Assembly: GCF_013449725.1 (NCBI RefSeq)
Contig: NZ_JACCFF010000001.1
Span: forward strand, 1,984,001-2,048,000
Source: Mycobacteroides sp. LB1
GTDB lineage: Bacteria > Actinomycetota > Actinomycetes > Mycobacteriales > Mycobacteriaceae
DNA length: 64,000 nucleotides
Direction of reading: 5' to 3'
The first letter of the stretch is position 1. Each line of letters opens with the position of its first letter. Position numbers and translations under genes: made by a program. Shown piece by piece: positions 46,201 through 55,894 of this stretch. Below the pieces are notes generated by a model. That model saw only the letters and a program-made list of their open reading frames with translations, was not told the origin of the DNA and ran no database searches.

Positions 46201-49200
46201 CCTCATCGGAGAGCACGTTCACGGCGCGCAGGCATCCAGCGGCATCAACCGACCCTGCCTCAGGCACAGTCAAGGACCACCCGCCTGCGCCGTCGCCCTC
46301 GGCACGCAGCCGCAACATGGCATGCCGATCTAGCAAGGCCTGCAACATGATTACGACGTCGTCCTCGGTAACATCCGCGGGGGCCTGCACCAGCACCGTC
46401 TGGTTGAACTCGTCGATCGACCCGTTTGCGCTCTCCAGGCTCTTCAACCACCGCATGATCGGGGTCGGCAGCACTGGCCCGAGACCCTCATCGACCGGCT
46501 CATCCGCACTGCCAGTCGCCGCAACTACCTGGGCCAGTCGCGCCACCGTCTGCTGGACGAAGATGTCACGCGGGCGACATACCAGGCCCGCGGCACGCGC
46601 TCGCGAGGACACCTGCATCGACAAGATGCTGTCCCCACCGAGTTCAAAGAACGAGTCGTCGATACCGACACGGTTCAGGCCCAGAATGTGAGCGTAGATA
46701 CCGACCAGGATTTCCTCGGTGGTGGTGGTAGGGGCCCGATACTGGTCGATGTGTTGGTATTCCGGCGCGGGCAAGGCTCCTTTGTCGAGCTTGCCGTTGA
46801 CCGTCAACGGCAAGGCAGCCAGGACCACGATCGCCGCGGGCACCATGTAGGACGGCAGCCTGTCGGCCAACGCCGCACGCAACTCAGCGGGGTCGGCGGT
46901 GCCGGTGATGTAGCCGACTAGACGCTTATCGCCCGGGCGATCCTCACGAGCGATAACCACCGCCTGTTCGACTCCGTCGAGAGCCGTTAACGTCGAATGG
47001 ATTTCGCCGAGCTCGATGCGATAGCCACGGATCTTTACCTGCTCGTCAGCCCGTCCCAGGTACTGCAACTGTCCAGCGACATCCCAGGACACCAGGTCGC
47101 CAGTGCGATACATCCGCACTCCCGACCCGCCGAACGGGCAGGCCACGTATCGCGTCGCCGTCAGCGGCGCCCGGCCGACATAGCCATAGCCCAAACCCGC
47201 GCCTGCGACATACAACTCGCCCACCACACCCAGCGGAACCGGCCGCAACCAGTCATCGAGCACAAAGAACGCCAGATCGGACAACGGAACTCCGATCGGG
47301 CTGACCGTCTTCTGCACATCAGCAGCGGTGATCTCACGGAATGAGGCGTGCACCGTCGTTTCGGTGATCCCATACATATTGATCAACCTCGGCAACCCCG
47401 GATGATCGGTCAACCATGCCCCAAGACGTTGTGGCTCCAAGGCCTCCCCGCCGAACACCACCGCCTTGAGACCGAGCTGCCGACATTCGGGAAGGACCGT
47501 ATCCACGGCGTGCAGCGCATAAAACGCCGACGGTGTCTGACTCAACACGCTGACGCGCTCGTTGACGAGTAAGGCGTGGAACTCTTCCGGTGAGCGCGTC
47601 GCTGAATCGGGAACCACCACCAGCCGCCCCCCATGGAGCAGGGCGCCGAAGATCTCCCACACCGAGAAGTCGAACGCCAACGAATGGCTCTGCGCCCACA
47701 CCTGTCCCGGCGACAACTCCAGCTCGGCGTCGATTGCCTCCATCAACCGCGTCACGTTGTGGTGCGGAATGGCAACACCTTTGGGTACGCCGGTGGTGCC
47801 CGAGGTGTAAATCAGATACGCGATATCGTCAGGCTCGGGCTCCACAGGTAGCGCAGTACTCGGCCGGCCGTACACCGCACGGTCGTTGATATCGACAACC
47901 GTCAATCCGCGACCACCCAACCGATCCACCAGATCGGCGGTAGTCACCGCAACTACCGGCCCGGCATCGGCCAGCACGAATTCCAACCGCGCATCAGGTA
48001 CCGAAGGATCGACCGGCACATACGCCGCACCGGTTTTCAGCACCCCCAGAATTGCCACGACTGCCTCGACCGAACGCGAGAACAGCAGCACCACCCGCTC
48101 GCCAGGACCCACGCCATGTCCAACAAGCAAGTGCGCCAGACGATTCGCGGCCGCATCCAGCCCGCGATACGTCATCGAACTATCACCGAAACTGACCGCC
48201 ACCGCCCCCGGCTCACGGGCCACCTGCTCGGCGAACAACTTCGGAATCGACACCGGCCGGGGCCCGGGTCGGACCAACGCTCCCCGATTACCCCACACCT
48301 CGACCTGGGGGCGCTCCTCTTCATCGCGCACATCGATCGCCGAAAGCGGCCGCGCTGGGGCGGCGGTCATCGCCAACAACACTCGCTCGAACCGGTCCGC
48401 TAGAGCACGGGCATCGCAGTCGGCGAACAACTGCCCGACACCCGAGGTACTGAGGAAGAGCTCCTCGTCGTTCTTGATAAAGACCAGCCCAAACTGATCC
48501 ACGAGGCCCGTGTGGGTCACGGTCCCCGATCCAGCGGCACCGGCAAAATCTGCCAACCGGGTGGTCGGAATGAAGTTGATGGCTGCACGATTCGACGCCT
48601 GCCCACCGCGCTGGAAGCCCGTCTTGCTCTCGATAGCACGTAGCGGAAAACGCTGATGCTGCAACGCTTCTTGTATCCGCCGATCGACATGTTCGCAGAA
48701 GCCGGCCACCGTGAACCCCGGTGACGTCGTCAACCTCAACGGCACGACCCCGGAGCTCATCCCGGGCACCATCAGCGCCTCCGGGCGCACCCGTCGACTC
48801 ACCGGGAAATCGAGTACGACCTCAGTGCCCCCGAGCTCGCCGTGCACCAACAGCGCGCAGGCCGCAGTGATCACCGAGGCTCGACGCACCCCCAACGCGT
48901 GGGACAACTCACGGGCCTTGGCAACGACAGAAGGGGCCAGTTGGACTGGCGCAGAAGGCTCATACTCGTTGGTGCGGCGCGCGGCAACGCGTGACGCACC
49001 AAAATGCGGCTCGTTCTCGAGCGGACCGCTCTTGGTCCAATAGGCCTCATCGTCGAGGTACTCGTCGGAGGCCTCGTACTCCGCCTCGCAATCGACGAGA
49101 TTCCTCAACGACCCAAAGATGGGGGGAGGAATCGGCGCGTCGGTAGCGATCGCGGAATAGACGGCGGCGATCCGATGGCAGAGGAGTCCCATGCCAATTC

Positions 49201-49627
49201 CGTCGGTCGCGATGTGGTGGCAGCACACGAAAAGGTAGAAATCATCGGCCCGCACCTGCATCAGCGCAAACTTGAACAACGGGCCACTCAGCGACATCGG
49301 CGTTCGTCGGATTGCAGACGCCACCCGATAAGCGTCACGCACAGGATCCGATGAACCCGTCAGGTCATGGCGAGCAACCTCAACGTCCGGATAATCAACC
49401 ACCGTCTGGAAAACCTGGCCGTCTACCTCAGAGAAGGCAGCTCTGAGAGGTTCTGCCTCGCGCACCACATGACGCACCGCCCGTTCGAGGAGGGCATGCT
49501 CGATGACGCCCTCGATCCGCCCAAGCATGCCCAGCTGCCATTTGACACCGGAGCGCCCGGCCTCTTCGGCAAGCCAGATATCCAGCTGACCCCGCGTAAG
49601 CGGAAGCCCCCCATGATCACATTCCAT
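25238..49627 (-). CDS. Giant nonribosomal peptide synthetase, first subunit: six modules plus C7, with starter C domain
   Basis: 8129 residues. M1: starter-type C (HHIATDGIG, about residue 193), A1 (450-940), T1 (998), E1 (1176). M2: C2 (1664), A2, T2 (2496). M3: C3 (2684), A3, T3 (3554), E3 (3731). M4: C4 (4216), A4, T4 (5047). M5: C5 (5237), A5, T5 (6104). M6: C6 (6292), A6, T6 (7168), E6 (7348). It ends in C7 (7852). C domains after E domains are the HHIVLDGWS (DCL) type; the others are HHIAADxWS (LCL). Hand-read codes: A1 DFWSVGMVHK (Thr-like); A5 DAESLAAICK (Glu at 239; like a Lys code); A2 DVWSVAAVYK, A3 DVWTVVAMCK, A4 DFWTVGVMWK and A6 DFWTLGAVYK are unassigned. The starter C domain predicts N-acylation. 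E domains predict D-residues at 1, 3 and 6. Confidence 0.95.
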   Translation of the reverse strand: MECDHGGLPLTRGQLDIWLAEEAGRSGVKWQLGMLGRIEGVIEHALLERAVRHVVREAEPLRAAFSEVDGQVFQTVVDYPDVEVARHDLTGSSDPVRDAYRVASAIRRTPMSLSGPLFKFALMQVRADDFYLFVCCHHIATDGIGMGLLCHRIAAVYSAIATDAPIPPPIFGSLRNLVDCEAEYEASDEYLDDEAYWTKSGPLENEPHFGASRVAARRTNEYEPSAPVQLAPSVVAKARELSHALGVRRASVITAACALLVHGELGGTEVVLDFPVSRRVRPEALMVPGMSSGVVPLRLTTSPGFTVAGFCEHVDRRIQEALQHQRFPLRAIESKTGFQRGGQASNRAAINFIPTTRLADFAGAAGSGTVTHTGLVDQFGLVFIKNDEELFLSTSGVGQLFADCDARALADRFERVLLAMTAAPARPLSAIDVRDEEERPQVEVWGNRGALVRPGPRPVSIPKLFAEQVAREPGAVAVSFGDSSMTYRGLDAAANRLAHLLVGHGVGPGERVVLLFSRSVEAVVAILGVLKTGAAYVPVDPSVPDARLEFVLADAGPVVAVTTADLVDRLGGRGLTVVDINDRAVYGRPSTALPVEPEPDDIAYLIYTSGTTGVPKGVAIPHHNVTRLMEAIDAELELSPGQVWAQSHSLAFDFSVWEIFGALLHGGRLVVVPDSATRSPEEFHALLVNERVSVLSQTPSAFYALHAVDTVLPECRQLGLKAVVFGGEALEPQRLGAWLTDHPGLPRLINMYGITETTVHASFREITAADVQKTVSPIGVPLSDLAFFVLDDWLRPVPLGVVGELYVAGAGLGYGYVGRAPLTATRYVACPFGGSGVRMYRTGDLVSWDVAGQLQYLGRADEQVKIRGYRIELGEIHSTLTALDGVEQAVVIAREDRPGDKRLVGYITGTADPAELRAALADRLPSYMVPAAIVVLAALPLTVNGKLDKGALPAPEYQHIDQYRAPTTTTEEILVGIYAHILGLNRVGIDDSFFELGGDSILSMQVSSRARAAGLVCRPRDIFVQQTVARLAQVVAATGSADEPVDEGLGPVLPTPIMRWLKSLESANGSIDEFNQTVLVQAPADVTEDDVVIMLQALLDRHAMLRLRAEGDGAGGWSLTVPEAGSVDAAGCLRAVNVLSDEALVAARSRLNPAEGEMVSALWVTSTGQLVLIIHHLAVDGVSWRIVLEDCNIAWAQHRDGQPVILPGAGTSFARWAELLSQSAQHPQVVEQAQVWRQVAAVPAVLPEVRVDVDTYASAGQLSVSLDAETTHMLLGEVPAAFHAGPQDILLIAFGLAVAEFAGTGRAPIAIDVEGHGRQEGLAAEVDLSRTVGWFTTKYPVSLAVGGLRWTQVVGGDGALGAVIKDAKEQLRSLPDGLTYGLLRYLNPDVDLTESDPMIAFNYLGRLGGTAGGGSGDAWRICPEGLSLTRTAGVVSTPLGHTVELNAATVDTDTGPCLNADWTWALSALDHTQVGRLSQLWFEALTGICAHVRRGGGGLTPSDIAPAELSQRQIDELSQQSRIADVLPLTPLQQGLLFHAGTAQGSDDVYAMQLSIALSGSLDANRLRDAVQAVVSRHPHLAARFCERFDQPVQIIPTEPVVPWQYIELDTTASANTDAEEQIRGICAAERAAVCDLKNQPAIRAALIRIADDRHRFVLTTHHIVLDGWSMPILVQEIFAGFSGQRLPPAASYRSFVTWLSERDRAGAQAAWREALAGFDTPTLVCPTGREVLGQRGIESFQLSEEVTLSLGVLARSHHTTVNTVLQGAWALLLSSVTGQHDVAFGTTVSGRPSEVLGAESMVGLLINTVPVRATFRAATTTADLLHQLQNAHNDTLEHQHVALSDIHRMTGQDNLFDTLLVFENYPIDTTAPLGVDGLAVTEFDFRESNHYPLAVQALPGRELGLRVEYDADIFDLATVESLIERLKTVLVAMTADPGRPLSSIDLLDEAARARLDEWSNRAVLTKPATAESIPMLFAEQAARTPDGVAVTFEGRSMTYRELDEAANRFAHLLSGQGVGPGEVVALLFSRSAEAIVAILAVLKTGAAYVPVDPALPVARIEFMLADAAPIVAVTTARGRSRLDGFDLPVIDINETAADAQPSTALAGPATDDIAYIIYTSGTTGVPKGVAIQHHNVPELFGSLDANVPSGPGQVWAQWHSYSFDVSVWEIFGALLHGARLLVVSEPVAASPDDFHGLLVAEHVSVLSQTPSAAGMISPQGLESTALVVAGEACPPELVDRWGPGRVLINAYGPTEATVYASISAPLTPGAAVPIGAPVAGAALFVLDAWLRPVPPGVVGELYVAGRGVGVGYWRRSGLTSSRFVACPFGVPGTRMYRTGDLVRWGFDGQVQYLGRADEQVKIRGYRIELGEVQAALAALDGVSQAVVIAREDEPAALRLVGYVTGTADPGQIRAQLVERLPSYMVPAAVVAIDAVPLTVNGKLDRRALPVPDYVDGDHYRAPANPVEEILADIYARVLGHVRVGVDDSFFDLGGDSLSAMRLIAAINNSLDAGIAVRSLFDAPTVAQLAGRIGGEAARLEPLVAGERPAVVPLSFAQSRLWFLDQLQGPSPVYNMTAAFRIDGALDVEALGVALVDVVSRHESLRTVFAAPDGIPGQVVMDPASVEFGWAVVDATGWTAGQLQEAIDTASRHAFDLSTEIPLRARLFRVSEDEHVLTAVVHHIAADAWSITPLVADLGMAYAGRSAGEVPGWEPLAVQYADYTLWQRAQFGDLQDSGSRIAGQLSYWQDALAGMPERIALPTDRPYPQMTDQRGAMIAVDWPVELQRQVARVAREHNATSFMVMQAALAVLLSKLSASSDVAVGFPIAGRRDPALDELVGFFVNTLVLRVDLAGDPTVAEVLAQVRARSLAAFDNQDVPFEVLVERLNPTRSLAHHPLIQVALAWQNIAGLDIDDSATGMALGDLRVTQMPVDTHTARMDLSFSMAERRTEAGEPAGIGGTVEFRTDVFDADTIETLIARLQRVLTAMTADPMVRLSSVDPLDDDEHARLAVLGNHATLTRPAPRPVSVPTLFAEHARRSPEAVAVVCGESSWTYRELDDSANRLAHLLLERGAGPGQSVALSSKRSAEAIVAILAILKTGAAYLPIDPAIPDARLEFVLADAGPIAAVTTADLADRLQRDGLAVIDIGDISAADSPPGGALPAPNADDIAYLIYTSGTTGVPKGVAVTHRNVTQLLESLDAGLPRGGVWTQSHSLAFDVSVWEIFGALLRGGRVVVVPEDVTGSPEDFHALLVLENVDVLTQTPSAVRVLPRDGLETTALVVVGEACPPEVVAQWAPGRVMINAYGPTETTMCVAISAPLSAGQAGPHAVPIGSPVPGAAMFVLDEWLRPVPVGVIGELYVAGAGLGYGYVGRTGLTASRFVACPFGGPGVRMYRTGDLVCWGPDGQLQYLGRADEQVKIRGHRIELGEVQAALAGLDGVEQAAVIAREDRPGDKRLVGYITGTADSGELRAAMAEQLPPYMVPVAVVVLDAFPLTVNGKLDTRALPAPDYVDGDRYRAPADAVEEVLAGIYAQVLGLERVGIDDSFFDLGGDSILSMQVVARARVAGLVCRPRDVFVEQSVARLARIVEVAAGSRGPVDEGLGSVLTTPIMRWLKGVETTNGPVDEFNQTVLVQAPAGVTESDVVTMLQALLDRHAMLRLRAENDGVCGWSLMVPEAGSVDARACLQSMDTLTDEAVVAARSRLDPAVGVMLRALWVTSTSQLVLIVHHLAVDGVSWRIVLEDLNIAWAQHGGGQPVVLPAPGTSFQRWAELLASHAGDPNVVGQAQVWRQVAAVPAVLPAARADVDTYASAGQLSVSLDAETTRMLLGEVPAAFHAGTQDILLIAFGLAVAEFAGTGGVPVGIDVEGHGRQEELSAEVDLSRTVGWFTAKYPVSLAVGGLSWSHVVAGDGALGAVIKDAKEQLRSLPDPLTYGLLRYLNADVDLETADPTIAFNYLGRLGGAATESSDDLWRISAEGLSSTGAAAAISMPLTHTVALNAGALDTDTGPHLQANWTWASSTVDHAQISRLSQLWFDALAGICAHVRHGGGGLTPSDIEPARLSQLQIDELQRQYRIADVLPLTALQQGMVFHSGSGNGPNDDLYVVQLDITVDGPLDQHRLRDAVQAVANRHPHLAARFCAQFHEPVQVIPADPVAGWQYIDFNTDEPEEQVQRLCAAERAAVCDLAHPPAFRVALIRTGPDRHRVVLTNHHIVLDGWSLPILLQEIFAGYRGQRLPAATPYRSFISWLADRDLAAARAAWREVLAGFDAPTLVSPSQKSESGRRGVRAHRVSAQTTRALGELARAQRTTVNTVLQGAWALLLTSLTGQHDVAFGAVVSGRPPEVPGAESMVGLLINTVPVRAEITAVTTTIDLLDQLQRAHTKTLEHQHVSLSEIHRITDHDRLFDTLFVFENYPVDTSALSGIDGFTITEVTTHESTDYPLTMQAIPGDELRLRIEYDTAVFDEAGIEALTTRIEAVLEAMTADPGRSLSAVEILDETERARLQRWGNRTVLASLPVPASVPELFAVQVARAPEAVALVCGDRSLTYRELEEQANRLAHLLVSHGVGPGERVALMFPRSTEGIVAILAVLKTGAAYLPIDPALPAARIQFMLSDAAPIAAVTTTTLVDRFNGHDLRVVDVGDPAVAAQPSTALTAPAPDDMAHIIYTSGTTGLPKGVAVTQRNVTQLFDSLQIGVPLEPGQVWTQFHSYAFDFSVWEIWGALLHGGRLVVVPELVARSPQDFHELLVREQVTVLTQTPSAVSMLPTDGLEAVSLVIGAEPCPPELVDRWAPGRVMVNVYGPTETTMWLCASAPLATGAGSPPIGSPTAWSAFFVLDEWLRPVPAGVVGELYLAGAGVGMGYWRRAGLTASRFMACPFGEPGTRMYRTGDLVRWRADGQLDYFGRADEQVKIRGYRIELGEIQSALTALEGVDQAAVIAREDQPGDKRLVGYITGTADPVKARAALAERLPGYMVPTSVVALTALPMTVNGKLDARALPAPDYRDADHYRAPAGAVEEILVGIFARVLDVERVGVDDSFFDLGGDSVSTMRLVAAINASLDTDLAARTLFEAPTVAQLAPRIGEGAGRLEPLVAVDRPAVIPLSFAQNRLWFVDQLQGPSPVYNMPVGLRLHGRIDAAALGAALADLIGRHESLRTRFEAPEGTPRQVVESDDRVDFGWDVVDATAWPASRLDEAITAAACHSFDLSSEIPLRASLFRVAADEHVLVAVVHHIAADGWSLTPLVRDLSVAYASRCDGHAPDWEPLAVQYVDYTLWQRAQLGDLDDSDSPISAQLAYWEDALSGLPERVALPTDRPYPPVADQRGSTVDVDWPAELQQQLRAVASEHGATSFMVMQAALAVLLANLSGNSDVAVGFPIAGRRDPALDQLVGFFVNNLVLRVDLVGDPTVAELLAQVRQRSLAAYEHQDVPFEVLVERLNPTRSLTHHPLVQVALAWQNLPWQDTGPADGLSLGDLQVTPLSVDTQTARMDLTFSLGERWTQAGEPAGIGGAVEFRTDVFDAHSIETLIARWRRVLAAMTADPTQRLSSIDLLDEAEHSRVDGWGNRTVLTTPAPASRSVPALFAEQVARVPEAVAISFDGRCMTYRELDEAANRLAHRLAAHGVGAGACVALLAERSAEAIVAMLAVLKTGAAYLPMDTALPDARIEFMLADAVPIVAITTVGLADRLAGCGLPIIDAGDIAAPGIESLSGTELFVPGPDDIAYIVYTSGTTGVPKGVAITHRNVTQLLGSPDTFLAGRAWTQWHSYAFDASVEEIWGALLHGGRLVVVPESVTRSPADLNALLVAEQVSALSQTPSAVAVLSSESLGSVALLVAGEPCSAELVDRWAPGRLMVNAYGPTETTICAARSAPLAGGSGAPPIGAPVSGAALFVLDGLLRPVPAGVVGELYIAGRGVGVGYLGRTGLTASRFVACPFGGAGTRMYRTGDLVRWGADGQLRYVGRADEQVKIRGYRIELGEIQAVLAGLDGVEQAAVIAREDRPGDKRLVGYVTGTANPAKLRTQLAEQLPVYMVPAAVVTLSGLPLTPNGKLNTRALPAPEYQDIDHYRAPGTLTEEILAGIYARVLGVERVGVDDSFFDLGGDSLSAMRLIAAVNTDLNASLAVRTVFEAPTVAQLAPRIGGESRTLGALVAGERPAEIPLSFAQSRLWFLDQLQGPSPVYNMATALRISGALDVEALGVALGDVVARHESLRTLFSAVKGVPQQLVVPSERTRFGWEVVDATGWTAAQLQEAIGDAARHTFDLATEIPLRAKLFRLTGDEHVLAAVVHHIAADAWSITPLVTDLGVAYASRCAGQAPGWAPLAVQYVDYTLWQRAEFGDLQDGHSRVATQVAYWQDALAGLPERVALPTDRPYPPAADQRGATMAVEWPAELQQQVVRVAREHNATSFMVLQAALGVLLGKLSGSTDIAVGFPIAGRRDPALDELIGFFVNTLVLRVDLAGDPTVTELLAQVRARSLAAYEHQDVPFEVLVERLNPTRSLTHHPLIQVALGWQNVPGHDNASGAGLALGDLEVTQMPADTQTARMDLSFSLAERRTHAGEPAGIVGTVEFRTDVFDAAGIETLINRFEQVLMAMTSDSGRHLSSIDLLDAEEHDRLDDMGNRAALSAPAPAKLSVPALFAARVTHSPEAVAITHGERSMTYRQLDEAANLLAHMLIVQGAGPGECVALLMERSAEAIVAMLAVLKSGAAYLAIDPAVPAARIEFMLADAAPIVAITTSGLAERLDDRGLVIIDVGDLSDIDDSVVDYQLGTALPAPAPEDIAYLIYTSGTTGVPKGVAVTHHNLTHVARSTPEHLPQNQVWTQCHSYAFDFSVWEIWAALLGGARLVVVPESVVSSPDDFHALLVSERINVLTQTPSAAGALSPQGLESVSLLLGGEACPGEVVDRWAPGRTVINAYGPTEITVYASMSAPLMPGSGAAPIGAPVSTSALFVLDEFLRPVPVGVVGELYVAGDGVACGYLGRSGLTSSRFVACPFGTSGARMYRTGDLVSWRADGQLQYLGRADDQVKIRGYRIELGEVQAVLAALEGVSQAVVIAREDHPGTTRLVGYVTESVAGGANSAGMRSAMTDRLPSYMVPAAIVVLDALPLTVNGKLDTRALPAPDYQDADRYRAPADAIEETLAGIYAQVLGLDRVGVDDSFFDLGGDSILSMQVVARARACGVTCRPRDIFVEQTVARLAQVVGVAGDDGPVDEGIGAVAATPIMRWLYDVKRTGGPIDQFNQTVVVQAPPGATQSDAEMVLGALLDRHAMLRLRVEDPSGPAGDVGDWSLLVPEKGSVPAHLDSVDTLSDEALMGARSRLNPAAGEMVSALWVVSTGQLVLIIHHLAVDAVSWRILLEDLNIAWGQHCHGQPVSLPTTGTSFARWASLLGEHAYAPTVVDQADGWRRVLATPSALTAARPELDTYATAGHLTASLDSETTRALLGEVPAAFHAGVQDILLIAYALALTQFLGITLPVAIDVEGHGRIEDLGDLSDLPDLSARIDLSRTVGWFTTKYPVALNVGRNVGRPHGGLRWDQVVAGDPALGRVIKDAKEQLRSLPEGMTYGLIRYLNSDIDLSGSDPTIGFNYLGRLGATGAAQSESFAGLWQVSHDGAAVSAAAASIPMPLGHTVELNASTIETESGPSLYATWTWAPSILDDTQISRLSGLWFDALTGICAHVREGGGGLTPSDITPARLTQQEIDELSRDHPIADVLPLTPLQRGLLFQANATRGNDDDVYAMQLDVTVTGPLDADRLREAVRTVINRHPNLAARFDKRFDEPVQIIPANPSVPWQYLEISTEQTNINQRMRELCAGERASVCDLVHQSAFRSALIRVADNEHRFVMTYHHIVLDGWSLPILLQEIFASYYGQRLPAAGSYRRFVTWLADRDADAARTAWREVLAGFDTPALVAPKGRVPGRRATESFRLPAETTRAINELARAQHTTVNTVLQAGWAQVLMWLTGRHDVAFGVAVSGRSAEVPGADSMVGLLINTVPVRATITPATTIADLLDDLQRRHSDTLEHQHLALSEIHQAVGHEQLFDTLFVYQNYPVESVASSMADGLAITEVSGREYNHYPLTLQAMPGTELVLRVEFDTGVFGVNRVQKVVERFQRVLEAMTGEVLQQ

Positions 49628-49647
49628 CGGTCCCCACCCGCCGCTTA

Positions 49648-49893
49648 CTAATCAACAGTCCGACCCTGTGCCAACCTCTCGCGCAGACTCTTCGGCCGAA
49701 TGTCGGCCCAGTGTCGCTCTATGTTGTCCAGGCAGGCAGCGCGGTCCGCTTCGCCGTAAGCCACCCGCCAACCAGCTGGTACATCGACAAAGGCGGGCCA
49801 CAAGCTGTGCTGCTCTTCGTCATTGACCAGAACGAAAAAGCTGCCGCTGTCATCGTCAAATGGATTGATACTCAACACTTCTCCCGAAACCAT
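49648..49893 (-). CDS. MbtH-like protein
   Basis: The conserved MbtH body is plain: [35 protein letters not shown] and a C-terminal [11 protein letters not shown]. It includes the two or three tryptophans that clamp A domains. Start choice: ATG at 49893 gives 81 residues; GTG at 49878 or TTG at 49875 would give about 75, closer to the family length, and GGGAG sits just ahead of them. The longer frame up to 50067 is not MbtH-like and is rejected. It lies 20 bases upstream of the giant NRPS gene, so it is co-transcribed. MbtH proteins bind and activate A domains, which supports all eight A domains being functional partners. Confidence 0.93.
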   Translation of the reverse strand: MVSGEVLSINPFDDDSGSFFVLVNDEEQHSLWPAFVDVPAGWRVAYGEADRAACLDNIERHWADIRPKSLRERLAQGRTVD

Positions 49894-50438
49894 CCACACC
49901 CGATAAGTGGAACCTGTTCTAAAACTAACCGAGAATTCGTCGACGGTACGTGTTTTTAGAAAAATCGCCAATACTTGCTGAGTCGCAGCCGAGCGGGTGA
50001 TGAGCGGTACCAGATTGCCCGGCATGATCGGCTCTTGAACGGTTAATTGGCTGCTAGCCGTTACCAAACCGCGCGTGAGCAGCCCGCGGCCCTGGTCGCC
50101 ACTCCGGCAATGCTGATGAGGTTAGACTTTGCTGTATGGGCTGTGGCACGTATCGTGCGCCACTCGACGGGGTACCGAATGTGACCAGATTAGTTCAGTA
50201 GACACCGTGATCAGATTCGTCCCGTGGACACCGCGGCCCGCTCGACCGACCGGATTCCCATCTGCAACATGCCCAACTACCGAAAGTGCTCGCGCGCCCG
50301 CCCCGACACTCGTACCGTGGAACCGACCGTAGAACCCCGGAGTGAGTGTCCATCTGCGACAGGCAAACTCGCCCCAGTTGCAGCCGGAGTGGTCGACATG
50401 TGAGCTGTCATACCGTCTAGCACTGAGGATCATGCAAA
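49894..50438. other. Divergent intergenic region between mbtH-NRPS operon and P450 gene
   Basis: About 545 bases with no convincing coding frame. It must hold the promoters for the NRPS operon (minus) and for the P450 gene (plus). The notable element is a tandem pair of imperfect 26-bp repeats at 50181-50232. No TetR-type palindrome like that at 12383 was found. Confidence 0.6.
50181..50232. repeat. Tandem pair of imperfect 26-bp direct repeats
   Basis: Positions 50181-50206 and 50207-50232 are abutting 26-bp units matching at 21 of 26 positions; both begin GTGA and end GACACC, with CAGATT at positions 6-11. The placement between divergent operons would suit binding of a regulator to tandem sites. 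The TGGACACC ending also resembles terminal repeats of some IS3-type insertion sequences, so an IS relic is an alternative. Confidence 0.55.
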
Positions 50439-51845
50439 GTGAGCAAAGCCCCGAAAATCGCACTGCCACCCGGGCCTCCGCTTCCCCTGGTGGTGCAGTC
50501 CGTATTGATGGCGGCCTTAGGTCTGCGCTTCCTGGCTGGATGTCAACGCCGATACGGCAACGTGTTCACACTTCGTATTCCCTTGTCGGGCAAGGTCGTA
50601 TATCTTGCGGATCCTGCTGACATCAAGACGGTGTATGCAGGCGACCCGCGGGTCTATCATTCCGGCGAAGCGCACTGGTTCTTTCGCGGGCTCCTTGGTG
50701 ACAGCTCTCTGTTCGTACTCGACGAGGACGAACACCACGACCAGCGTCGTCTGCTCATGCCGGCCTTTCATCGCGACGCAGTCGCGCACCAAGCCGCTCA
50801 GATGGCCGAGATCGCCGCCGCAAACATCGCCGACTGGCCTGTCGGCGAGGCCTTCCCCGTTGCCCCCATGACGACCGAGATCACGCTCGAGGTAATCCTG
50901 CGAACTGTTATCGGTGCTACCGACCCGGTGCGGCTGGCCGCGCTGCGCAGGGTCGTACCGCGGCTCCTTTACATGAAACCGTGGGAAACCCCGGCGATTA
51001 CGAAACCAAGCCTGCGGCGCCATCGCCCGTGGCGAGGAGTGGGCAGGCGAATGGCTGAAACCGATGCCTTGCTCTACGCGGAGATCGCCGACCGTCGCGC
51101 CGATCCAAACCTCGCCAACCGCACCGATATTCTGGCCATGCTGGTCCGCGCCACCGACGAAGACGGCCGCGCCATGTCCGACCGTGAACTACGCGATCAC
51201 CTCTTGACGTCCATCGCGGCCGGACACGAGACCACCGCGACAGCGCTGTCCTGGGTGCTCGAGCGGCTGACCCGCCATCCGTCTGCGCTGGCCAAGGCGG
51301 TACGGGCCGCCGATGCGAGCGCGGAGGGCGATCCGGCCGGCGACGAGTACCTCGATGCAGTGGCGAAGGAGACCCTGCGAATTCGTCCGGTGATCTTCAG
51401 CTCGGGCAGGGTCCTGAAGGCGCCTGTCGAGGTGGGCGGCTATCGACTACCGGCAGGCATCATGGTCGACCCCGCGATCGGACTCGTGCACGCGAGCGCC
51501 GCCGTGTACCCGGATCCGGGTAGTTTCGATCCGGATCGGATGCTCGGCACCACACTGAGCCCTACCACTTGGTTACCATTCGGCGGCGGCAACCGCCGCT
51601 GCCTCGGTGCCACCTTTGCCATGGTCGAGATACGGATCGTGCTGCGTGAGATCCTGCGTCGGGTCGAGTTGAGCATCACCACCGCACCCGATGAAAAGCA
51701 GCAGGCGAAACACGTCACCTTCGTGCCGCATCGTGGGGGGATTGTCCAAGTTCGGGCGATCAGGAACTGCGTGCAGGCAGCCGCGATGCCGGGATGCCCC
51801 GCCGGCGCTCATGGCACGACACGGTCGGGCGACTCGCGGCGGTAG
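50439..51845 (+). CDS. Cytochrome P450
   Basis: A 468-residue P450 from a GTG at 50439 (GAGGA about ten bases upstream). Seen: the proline-rich start LPPGPPLPLV, the I-helix AAGHETTATAL (oxygen activation), KETLR (ExxR motif) and the heme-cysteine loop FGGGNRRCLGA. The pattern resembles the mycobacterial CYP135/CYP138 type. The last 30 residues (QAAAMPGCPAGAH onward) extend past the usual end. It is divergent from the NRPS operon and convergent with the glycosyltransferase pair, inside the tailoring region. Likely role: hydroxylation of the lipopeptide's acyl chain or of a side chain. The redox partners are not encoded in the window. Confidence 0.93.
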   Translation: MSKAPKIALPPGPPLPLVVQSVLMAALGLRFLAGCQRRYGNVFTLRIPLSGKVVYLADPADIKTVYAGDPRVYHSGEAHWFFRGLLGDSSLFVLDEDEHHDQRRLLMPAFHRDAVAHQAAQMAEIAAANIADWPVGEAFPVAPMTTEITLEVILRTVIGATDPVRLAALRRVVPRLLYMKPWETPAITKPSLRRHRPWRGVGRRMAETDALLYAEIADRRADPNLANRTDILAMLVRATDEDGRAMSDRELRDHLLTSIAAGHETTATALSWVLERLTRHPSALAKAVRAADASAEGDPAGDEYLDAVAKETLRIRPVIFSSGRVLKAPVEVGGYRLPAGIMVDPAIGLVHASAAVYPDPGSFDPDRMLGTTLSPTTWLPFGGGNRRCLGATFAMVEIRIVLREILRRVELSITTAPDEKQQAKHVTFVPHRGGIVQVRAIRNCVQAAAMPGCPAGAHGTTRSGDSRR

Positions 51846-51856
51846 GACACCCGACG

Positions 51857-53137
51857 CTAATTCGACCTCGGTCGCGGCCGACCGCGGCCGGCAAGACTCT
51901 CCACGAGATCGGCTGTGGCCTGCACGCTTTCCGCGGGTTTGGTCATGCGGGTGGATACCGCACGAGCCCGGGTGACGATTTGTGGGTCGAGGATGGTCCG
52001 CAGGTCTGCCACCAGCGTTTTCTCGGTCGTGGTCGAAAAACGCCGGGCAGTACCGACTTTCAAACGTTTGACGCGAGCACCCCATAGCGTCTGATCGAGA
52101 TCCGTCGAAAGGATCAACGTGGGAACCCCCGCGCGCAAGCCCGCGGCGGTGGTGCCTGTGCCGCCGTGGTGCACGACCGCGCGACAGGCGGGAAAGGCTG
52201 CCGAATATTTCATCGCACCGACCACTTTGATGTTCTCGGCATAGGGGGCCTCGCCGAAGTCAGACCCGGCGGAACACACCAATGCCCGAGTGCCCAACTG
52301 GTCACAGGCGGAGCCGATCATGGCGAGCGTCTTGCCGGCGGATTCGACCGGCAAGCTGCCAAAGCCGAAGAAGATCGGCGGTGTTCCCTCGGCAATCCAC
52401 GAGGCCACCTCGTCATCGAAATCCGTTGGTAAGTCTAATGTCAGCGCACCGACGAAGGGGCGTAGGCCATCGTGTTCCGCCCACTCGTCGGCCAACCCGG
52501 GAAAGCACACCTCGTCGTACGCCTGAACCTCCAACGATCCCCGCTCGGTAATCCGCCACGGCGAGGGCGCCGTGGCCTTCGGTAGGGCCAGCTCACCGCG
52601 CTGGATGCCCTCCACTTTCTTCGCGTTCTGCCAAGCCAGCCACTCGCCCACCTTCATTGTCGAACGACCCAGTGGCGCAGGCAGGAATGGCACGAACTGG
52701 CCGTTCGACCGCAATGGGAAGAAGTGCAGCGTGGCCAACGGAATGTCGTAGCACTCCGCGACATTGCCTGCGGCGTCCTCGAAATTCACGCCGGTGAAGA
52801 GCAGATCGGCGTCCTCAGCCAACGATGTCAGCGTGGCGACGATGTCCTTCCAGCACTGGAGAAAGGGCTCCACGACTTCGCGCCGCAACCTGATCAAATC
52901 CCGGATCTTCCAGAAATTGCGGAAGAAATGCGACCAGAAGTCGCGGTGCGCGTCCAGAACGGCCTGCAGATCCGGTCCGTACGGAACCGCCGTAGGCCCG
53001 GCCGCCTCGACAAAGCCAATGAGATCGGGCGGGACGGCCATCTGCACATCGTGCCCACGACGCAGCAGCTCGCGGCCGACGGCGACACACGGTTCGATAT
53101 CGCCGCGCGTCCCGTAGCTTGCCAACACAAATTTCAT
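51857..53137 (-). CDS. GPL-type glycosyltransferase (Gtf family), second of a tandem pair
   Basis: A 426-residue GT1-family enzyme starting at the ATG at 53137. The opening MKFVLASYGTRGDIEP and the donor motif VVHHGGTGTTAAGLRAGVPT are hallmarks of the mycobacterial Gtf enzymes that attach 6-deoxytalose or rhamnose to GPLs. A central block (LPKATAPSPWRITERGSLEV) is shared almost exactly with the neighbouring gene, showing tandem duplication. It lies 40 bases downstream of its paralogue in the same direction. Inferred target: hydroxyls of Thr residues or other positions of the NRPS lipopeptide, as Gtf1 and Gtf2 act on allo-Thr and the C-terminal alaninol of GPLs. Confidence 0.92.
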   Translation of the reverse strand: MKFVLASYGTRGDIEPCVAVGRELLRRGHDVQMAVPPDLIGFVEAAGPTAVPYGPDLQAVLDAHRDFWSHFFRNFWKIRDLIRLRREVVEPFLQCWKDIVATLTSLAEDADLLFTGVNFEDAAGNVAECYDIPLATLHFFPLRSNGQFVPFLPAPLGRSTMKVGEWLAWQNAKKVEGIQRGELALPKATAPSPWRITERGSLEVQAYDEVCFPGLADEWAEHDGLRPFVGALTLDLPTDFDDEVASWIAEGTPPIFFGFGSLPVESAGKTLAMIGSACDQLGTRALVCSAGSDFGEAPYAENIKVVGAMKYSAAFPACRAVVHHGGTGTTAAGLRAGVPTLILSTDLDQTLWGARVKRLKVGTARRFSTTTEKTLVADLRTILDPQIVTRARAVSTRMTKPAESVQATADLVESLAGRGRPRPRSN

Positions 53138-53177
53138 CGCGGCTGTTGGCCTGCTACATCCGATGCGTGTTCTGCCA

Positions 53178-54458
53178 TCAGCCAACCCGCTTGAGGCGGG
53201 CGAAGTTTTCCAACAGCTCGGCGGCGGTCGCAGGGCTTTCGGCGGGTTTGGTCATTCGGGTGGCGGCCTCGCGGGCCTGGGCCACACATCGCGGATCGAG
53301 GACGGTCTGTAGGTCTGCCACCAACGTCTCCTCGGTCGTGGCCGAAAAACGCCGAGCGGTGCCTACTTTCAGACGTTTGACGCGAGCACCCCACAGCGTC
53401 TGATCGAGATCCGTCGAAAGGACCAGGGTGGGAACCCCCGCCCGCAGACTCGCCGCGGTAGTACCCGCGCCGCCGTGATGCACGACCGCGCGACAGACGG
53501 GAAAGGCTGCCGAATAATTCATCGCGGCCACCACTTTGACGTTCTCGAAAAGTGGTACATGACTGAAGTCACTCCCGCCGGCGCACACCAAAGCCCGCTC
53601 GCCCAACTGATCACAAGCGGAGCTGATCATGGCGAGCGTGTCGGCTGCGGATTCGACCGGCATGCTGCCAAAGCCGAAGCAAATGGGCGGCGTTCCTTCG
53701 GCAATCCACGAAGCTACCTCGTCATCGGAATCCGTTGGTAAGTCCAATGTCAGCGCACCGACGAAGGGCCGCCGGCCGTCAAATTCCGCCCACTCATCGG
53801 CCAACCCGGGAAAGCACACCTCGTCGTACGCCTGGACCTCCAGCGAGCCGCGCTCGGTGATCCGCCACGGCGAGGGCGCTGTGGCCTTCGGTAGGCCTAA
53901 TCCACGCCGCTGCGGGTCTTCGAGCCTTTTGAACAGCGGCCAACCCAACCACTCCGAAAGCCTCATAAGGGAGCGGCCGAACCGCGCCGGCATTCCCGGT
54001 ACGAGCTGGCCGTTGGCACGAATCGGAAACACATGCAGCGTGGCGAACGGGAGGTCGTGAAACTCCGCGATGTTGCCGGCTGCCTCCTCTCCGAGGACAC
54101 CGGTGAAGAGCAGGTCGGCGTCCTCCGCCTGCGACTTCAGCGTCGAGCTGACGTCCTCCCAGCACTGAGTCAAAAACCGCCAATCTTCGCGCAGCAGCTC
54201 CCGCAGATCCCCGATCCTCCAGAAGTTCTTCCAAAAGTTCCGCAAAAATCGTGCCCAGAAATCGCGGTTCACGTCCTGCCACACGCGCACGTCCGGTCCG
54301 CAGGCAATCGCCGCAAGCCCGGCCTCCTCGGCGAAGCCAACAAGGTCGGGCGGGACGACCATCCGTACATCGTGGCCGCGGCGCAACAGCTCACGGCCAA
54401 CGGCGACACCGGGCTCGACATCACCGCGTGTTCCATAGAATGACAGTACGAATTTCAT
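53178..54458 (-). CDS. GPL-type glycosyltransferase (Gtf family), first of a tandem pair
   Basis: A 426-residue paralogue of the next gene, starting MKFVLSFYGTRGDVEPG at 54458. The donor-binding motif is VVHHGGAGTTAASLRAGVPT. The C-terminal halves of the two enzymes are very alike while the N-terminal acceptor-binding halves differ more, as expected if both use a similar sugar donor but act on different acceptor positions. The 287-bp gap upstream of it, before the methyltransferase stop, contains no gene and probably carries a promoter. Two enzymes match a product with at least two glycosylated positions; the three Thr-like A domains give possible sites. Confidence 0.92.
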   Translation of the reverse strand: MKFVLSFYGTRGDVEPGVAVGRELLRRGHDVRMVVPPDLVGFAEEAGLAAIACGPDVRVWQDVNRDFWARFLRNFWKNFWRIGDLRELLREDWRFLTQCWEDVSSTLKSQAEDADLLFTGVLGEEAAGNIAEFHDLPFATLHVFPIRANGQLVPGMPARFGRSLMRLSEWLGWPLFKRLEDPQRRGLGLPKATAPSPWRITERGSLEVQAYDEVCFPGLADEWAEFDGRRPFVGALTLDLPTDSDDEVASWIAEGTPPICFGFGSMPVESAADTLAMISSACDQLGERALVCAGGSDFSHVPLFENVKVVAAMNYSAAFPVCRAVVHHGGAGTTAASLRAGVPTLVLSTDLDQTLWGARVKRLKVGTARRFSATTEETLVADLQTVLDPRCVAQAREAATRMTKPAESPATAAELLENFARLKRVG

Positions 54459-54745
54459 CGCGGATCTCAGCCCTTCACTTCCCGTGGTCCTGCGGAATGA
54501 AGCGGGAGCATAACGCGATACTCACGCTATTAACTTGAAATTCAAGAGTTTTGGGCAAAGGACCGAGTGCTCCGACAAGCACAGGGGAACCCGTCGACCG
54601 TCCTCAGTCGCATTATCGGGTTTCCCCAGCGACGGGATCTTGGCGCCCATTCACCACTATCAGGGCTCGTCGGCGACCTTCGGTCATGGCGAATCATTTG
54701 GGGAGCAAAGGAATACGCTTCTACCCTTAGACACCCCGTGCAGAT

Positions 54746-55732
54746 TTAGTGTTCCTTGGCCCGTAGGACAAAACCGGTCTGGTCACCACGGTTCTGCTGA
54801 TTGAGTCGTTTCGATCGCTTCTCCCATGCCCAGATCTGCTTGGGCCGGAACATCGTAAGGATTTTGGGGTCGGTTACCGGAACGTCACCTCGATAGGCTT
54901 CACTCCCGGTGAACTGACCAAAAGTTGAATCATCAAACGTCTGCTCGACGCGCAGACCGGCTCGCTCCGCGGCCAGCGCCATCCCGTTCCGCGAGGGAAT
55001 GACCATATGCCGAGGGGCATCCGCCTGTACCCAATCAGCCCCGTAGATAGACCACGCTTCAGATGATGTCGTGGGCACCCGAGCCAGGCACATTCCGCCG
55101 GCAGCGAGCTTCTTGGCTGCCACCTCGAGAGTGGCGACCGGATCGGGCATGTGTTCAAACGAATGATTGAACATGATGAGATCGAATTCGCCTGTCACGT
55201 CACCCAAATACCGCTTCATCAACGGAATGCGTTCACGTGACTCGCCATCGCTTGCGATGAATGGATCAGCACCGGCCAAGCTGTTGAAGCCGACTCTGGC
55301 CAACCGGTCCAGCAGTGCACCGCTTCCACAGCCCACATCCAAGATCCGCGCATCTCGCGCCACGCCCAGCTGAGCGAGCATTCCGACAACGTCTCCGCCG
55401 AGCAAGACCCGGAAGATGCCTTCCGGCACGGGCGACGTTAGGAGGGACCCGAATATCCTTCCGCCGCTTTGTAATTTAAATCGATCTCGTTGTGTGACCA
55501 GCCATTGAAATGCCCTCGGCTGAGCCGAACCATTGTGAGAATAGTATGTCGACGGGTAGTGCCGCATGAGCTCTTCACCCTCGAGCGGCCGGACAACCTG
55601 CAACGTGTCGCACGCGGCGCAGCTGAAGTATTCGAACAGCTCACGGGTTCCGAACATCATCTCGCGAACTTCAAGCGTTTGATGGGGGCCGACCGACTCG
55701 CATAGCCGGCACTCACTGGTAACCGCCGTCAT
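54746..55732 (-). CDS. SAM-dependent methyltransferase with N-terminal zinc-type cysteine pairs
   Basis: A 328-residue class I methyltransferase. SAM-binding motif I is ILDVGCGSGALLDRLA, followed by an acidic motif at FDLIMFNHSFEHMPDP. The N-terminus has paired cysteines (CRLCES and CAACDT), a pattern seen in sugar C- or N-methyltransferases with a small zinc-binding domain. AGAGGAG lies upstream of the ATG at 55732. It is divergent from the GAP gene and runs toward the glycosyltransferases. Likely role: methylation of a deoxysugar or its nucleotide-linked precursor used by the Gtf pair. The zinc-type N-terminus makes a sugar more likely than a peptide, but this is inference. Confidence 0.87.
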   Translation of the reverse strand: MTAVTSECRLCESVGPHQTLEVREMMFGTRELFEYFSCAACDTLQVVRPLEGEELMRHYPSTYYSHNGSAQPRAFQWLVTQRDRFKLQSGGRIFGSLLTSPVPEGIFRVLLGGDVVGMLAQLGVARDARILDVGCGSGALLDRLARVGFNSLAGADPFIASDGESRERIPLMKRYLGDVTGEFDLIMFNHSFEHMPDPVATLEVAAKKLAAGGMCLARVPTTSSEAWSIYGADWVQADAPRHMVIPSRNGMALAAERAGLRVEQTFDDSTFGQFTGSEAYRGDVPVTDPKILTMFRPKQIWAWEKRSKRLNQQNRGDQTGFVLRAKEH

Positions 55733-55894
55733 TCAAAAACTCCTCTACGCGAATTTGTGGCCGGAGAACGCGAACCGCGTATGCGCGAGCAACAGTCGAC
55801 ACCCCTATACCGGCCAAGTGCCTGTGACCGGTGGCCACAGAACAACTTTCAAACGAACCACAGACAACGAACCTACCGCGTAGAGTCTCCGGAC

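Noticed and set aside
17061-49627. Repeated DNA blocks spaced through the region, considered as CRISPR or tandem-repeat arrays
   Set aside because: The repeats are conserved A, C, T and E domain motifs hundreds of bases long with domain-scale spacing; no short repeat-spacer pattern exists.
17365-49651. Dozens of 60-300-residue plus-strand open frames opposite the NRPS genes
   Set aside because: They repeat with the module periodicity of the NRPS, are rich in Arg, His and Gly, and have no start context or domain; they are antisense shadows.
49648-50067. 139-residue form of the MbtH gene with a 58-residue N-terminal extension
   Set aside because: MbtH proteins are about 70 residues; the extension has no similarity to the family and lies in the promoter region.
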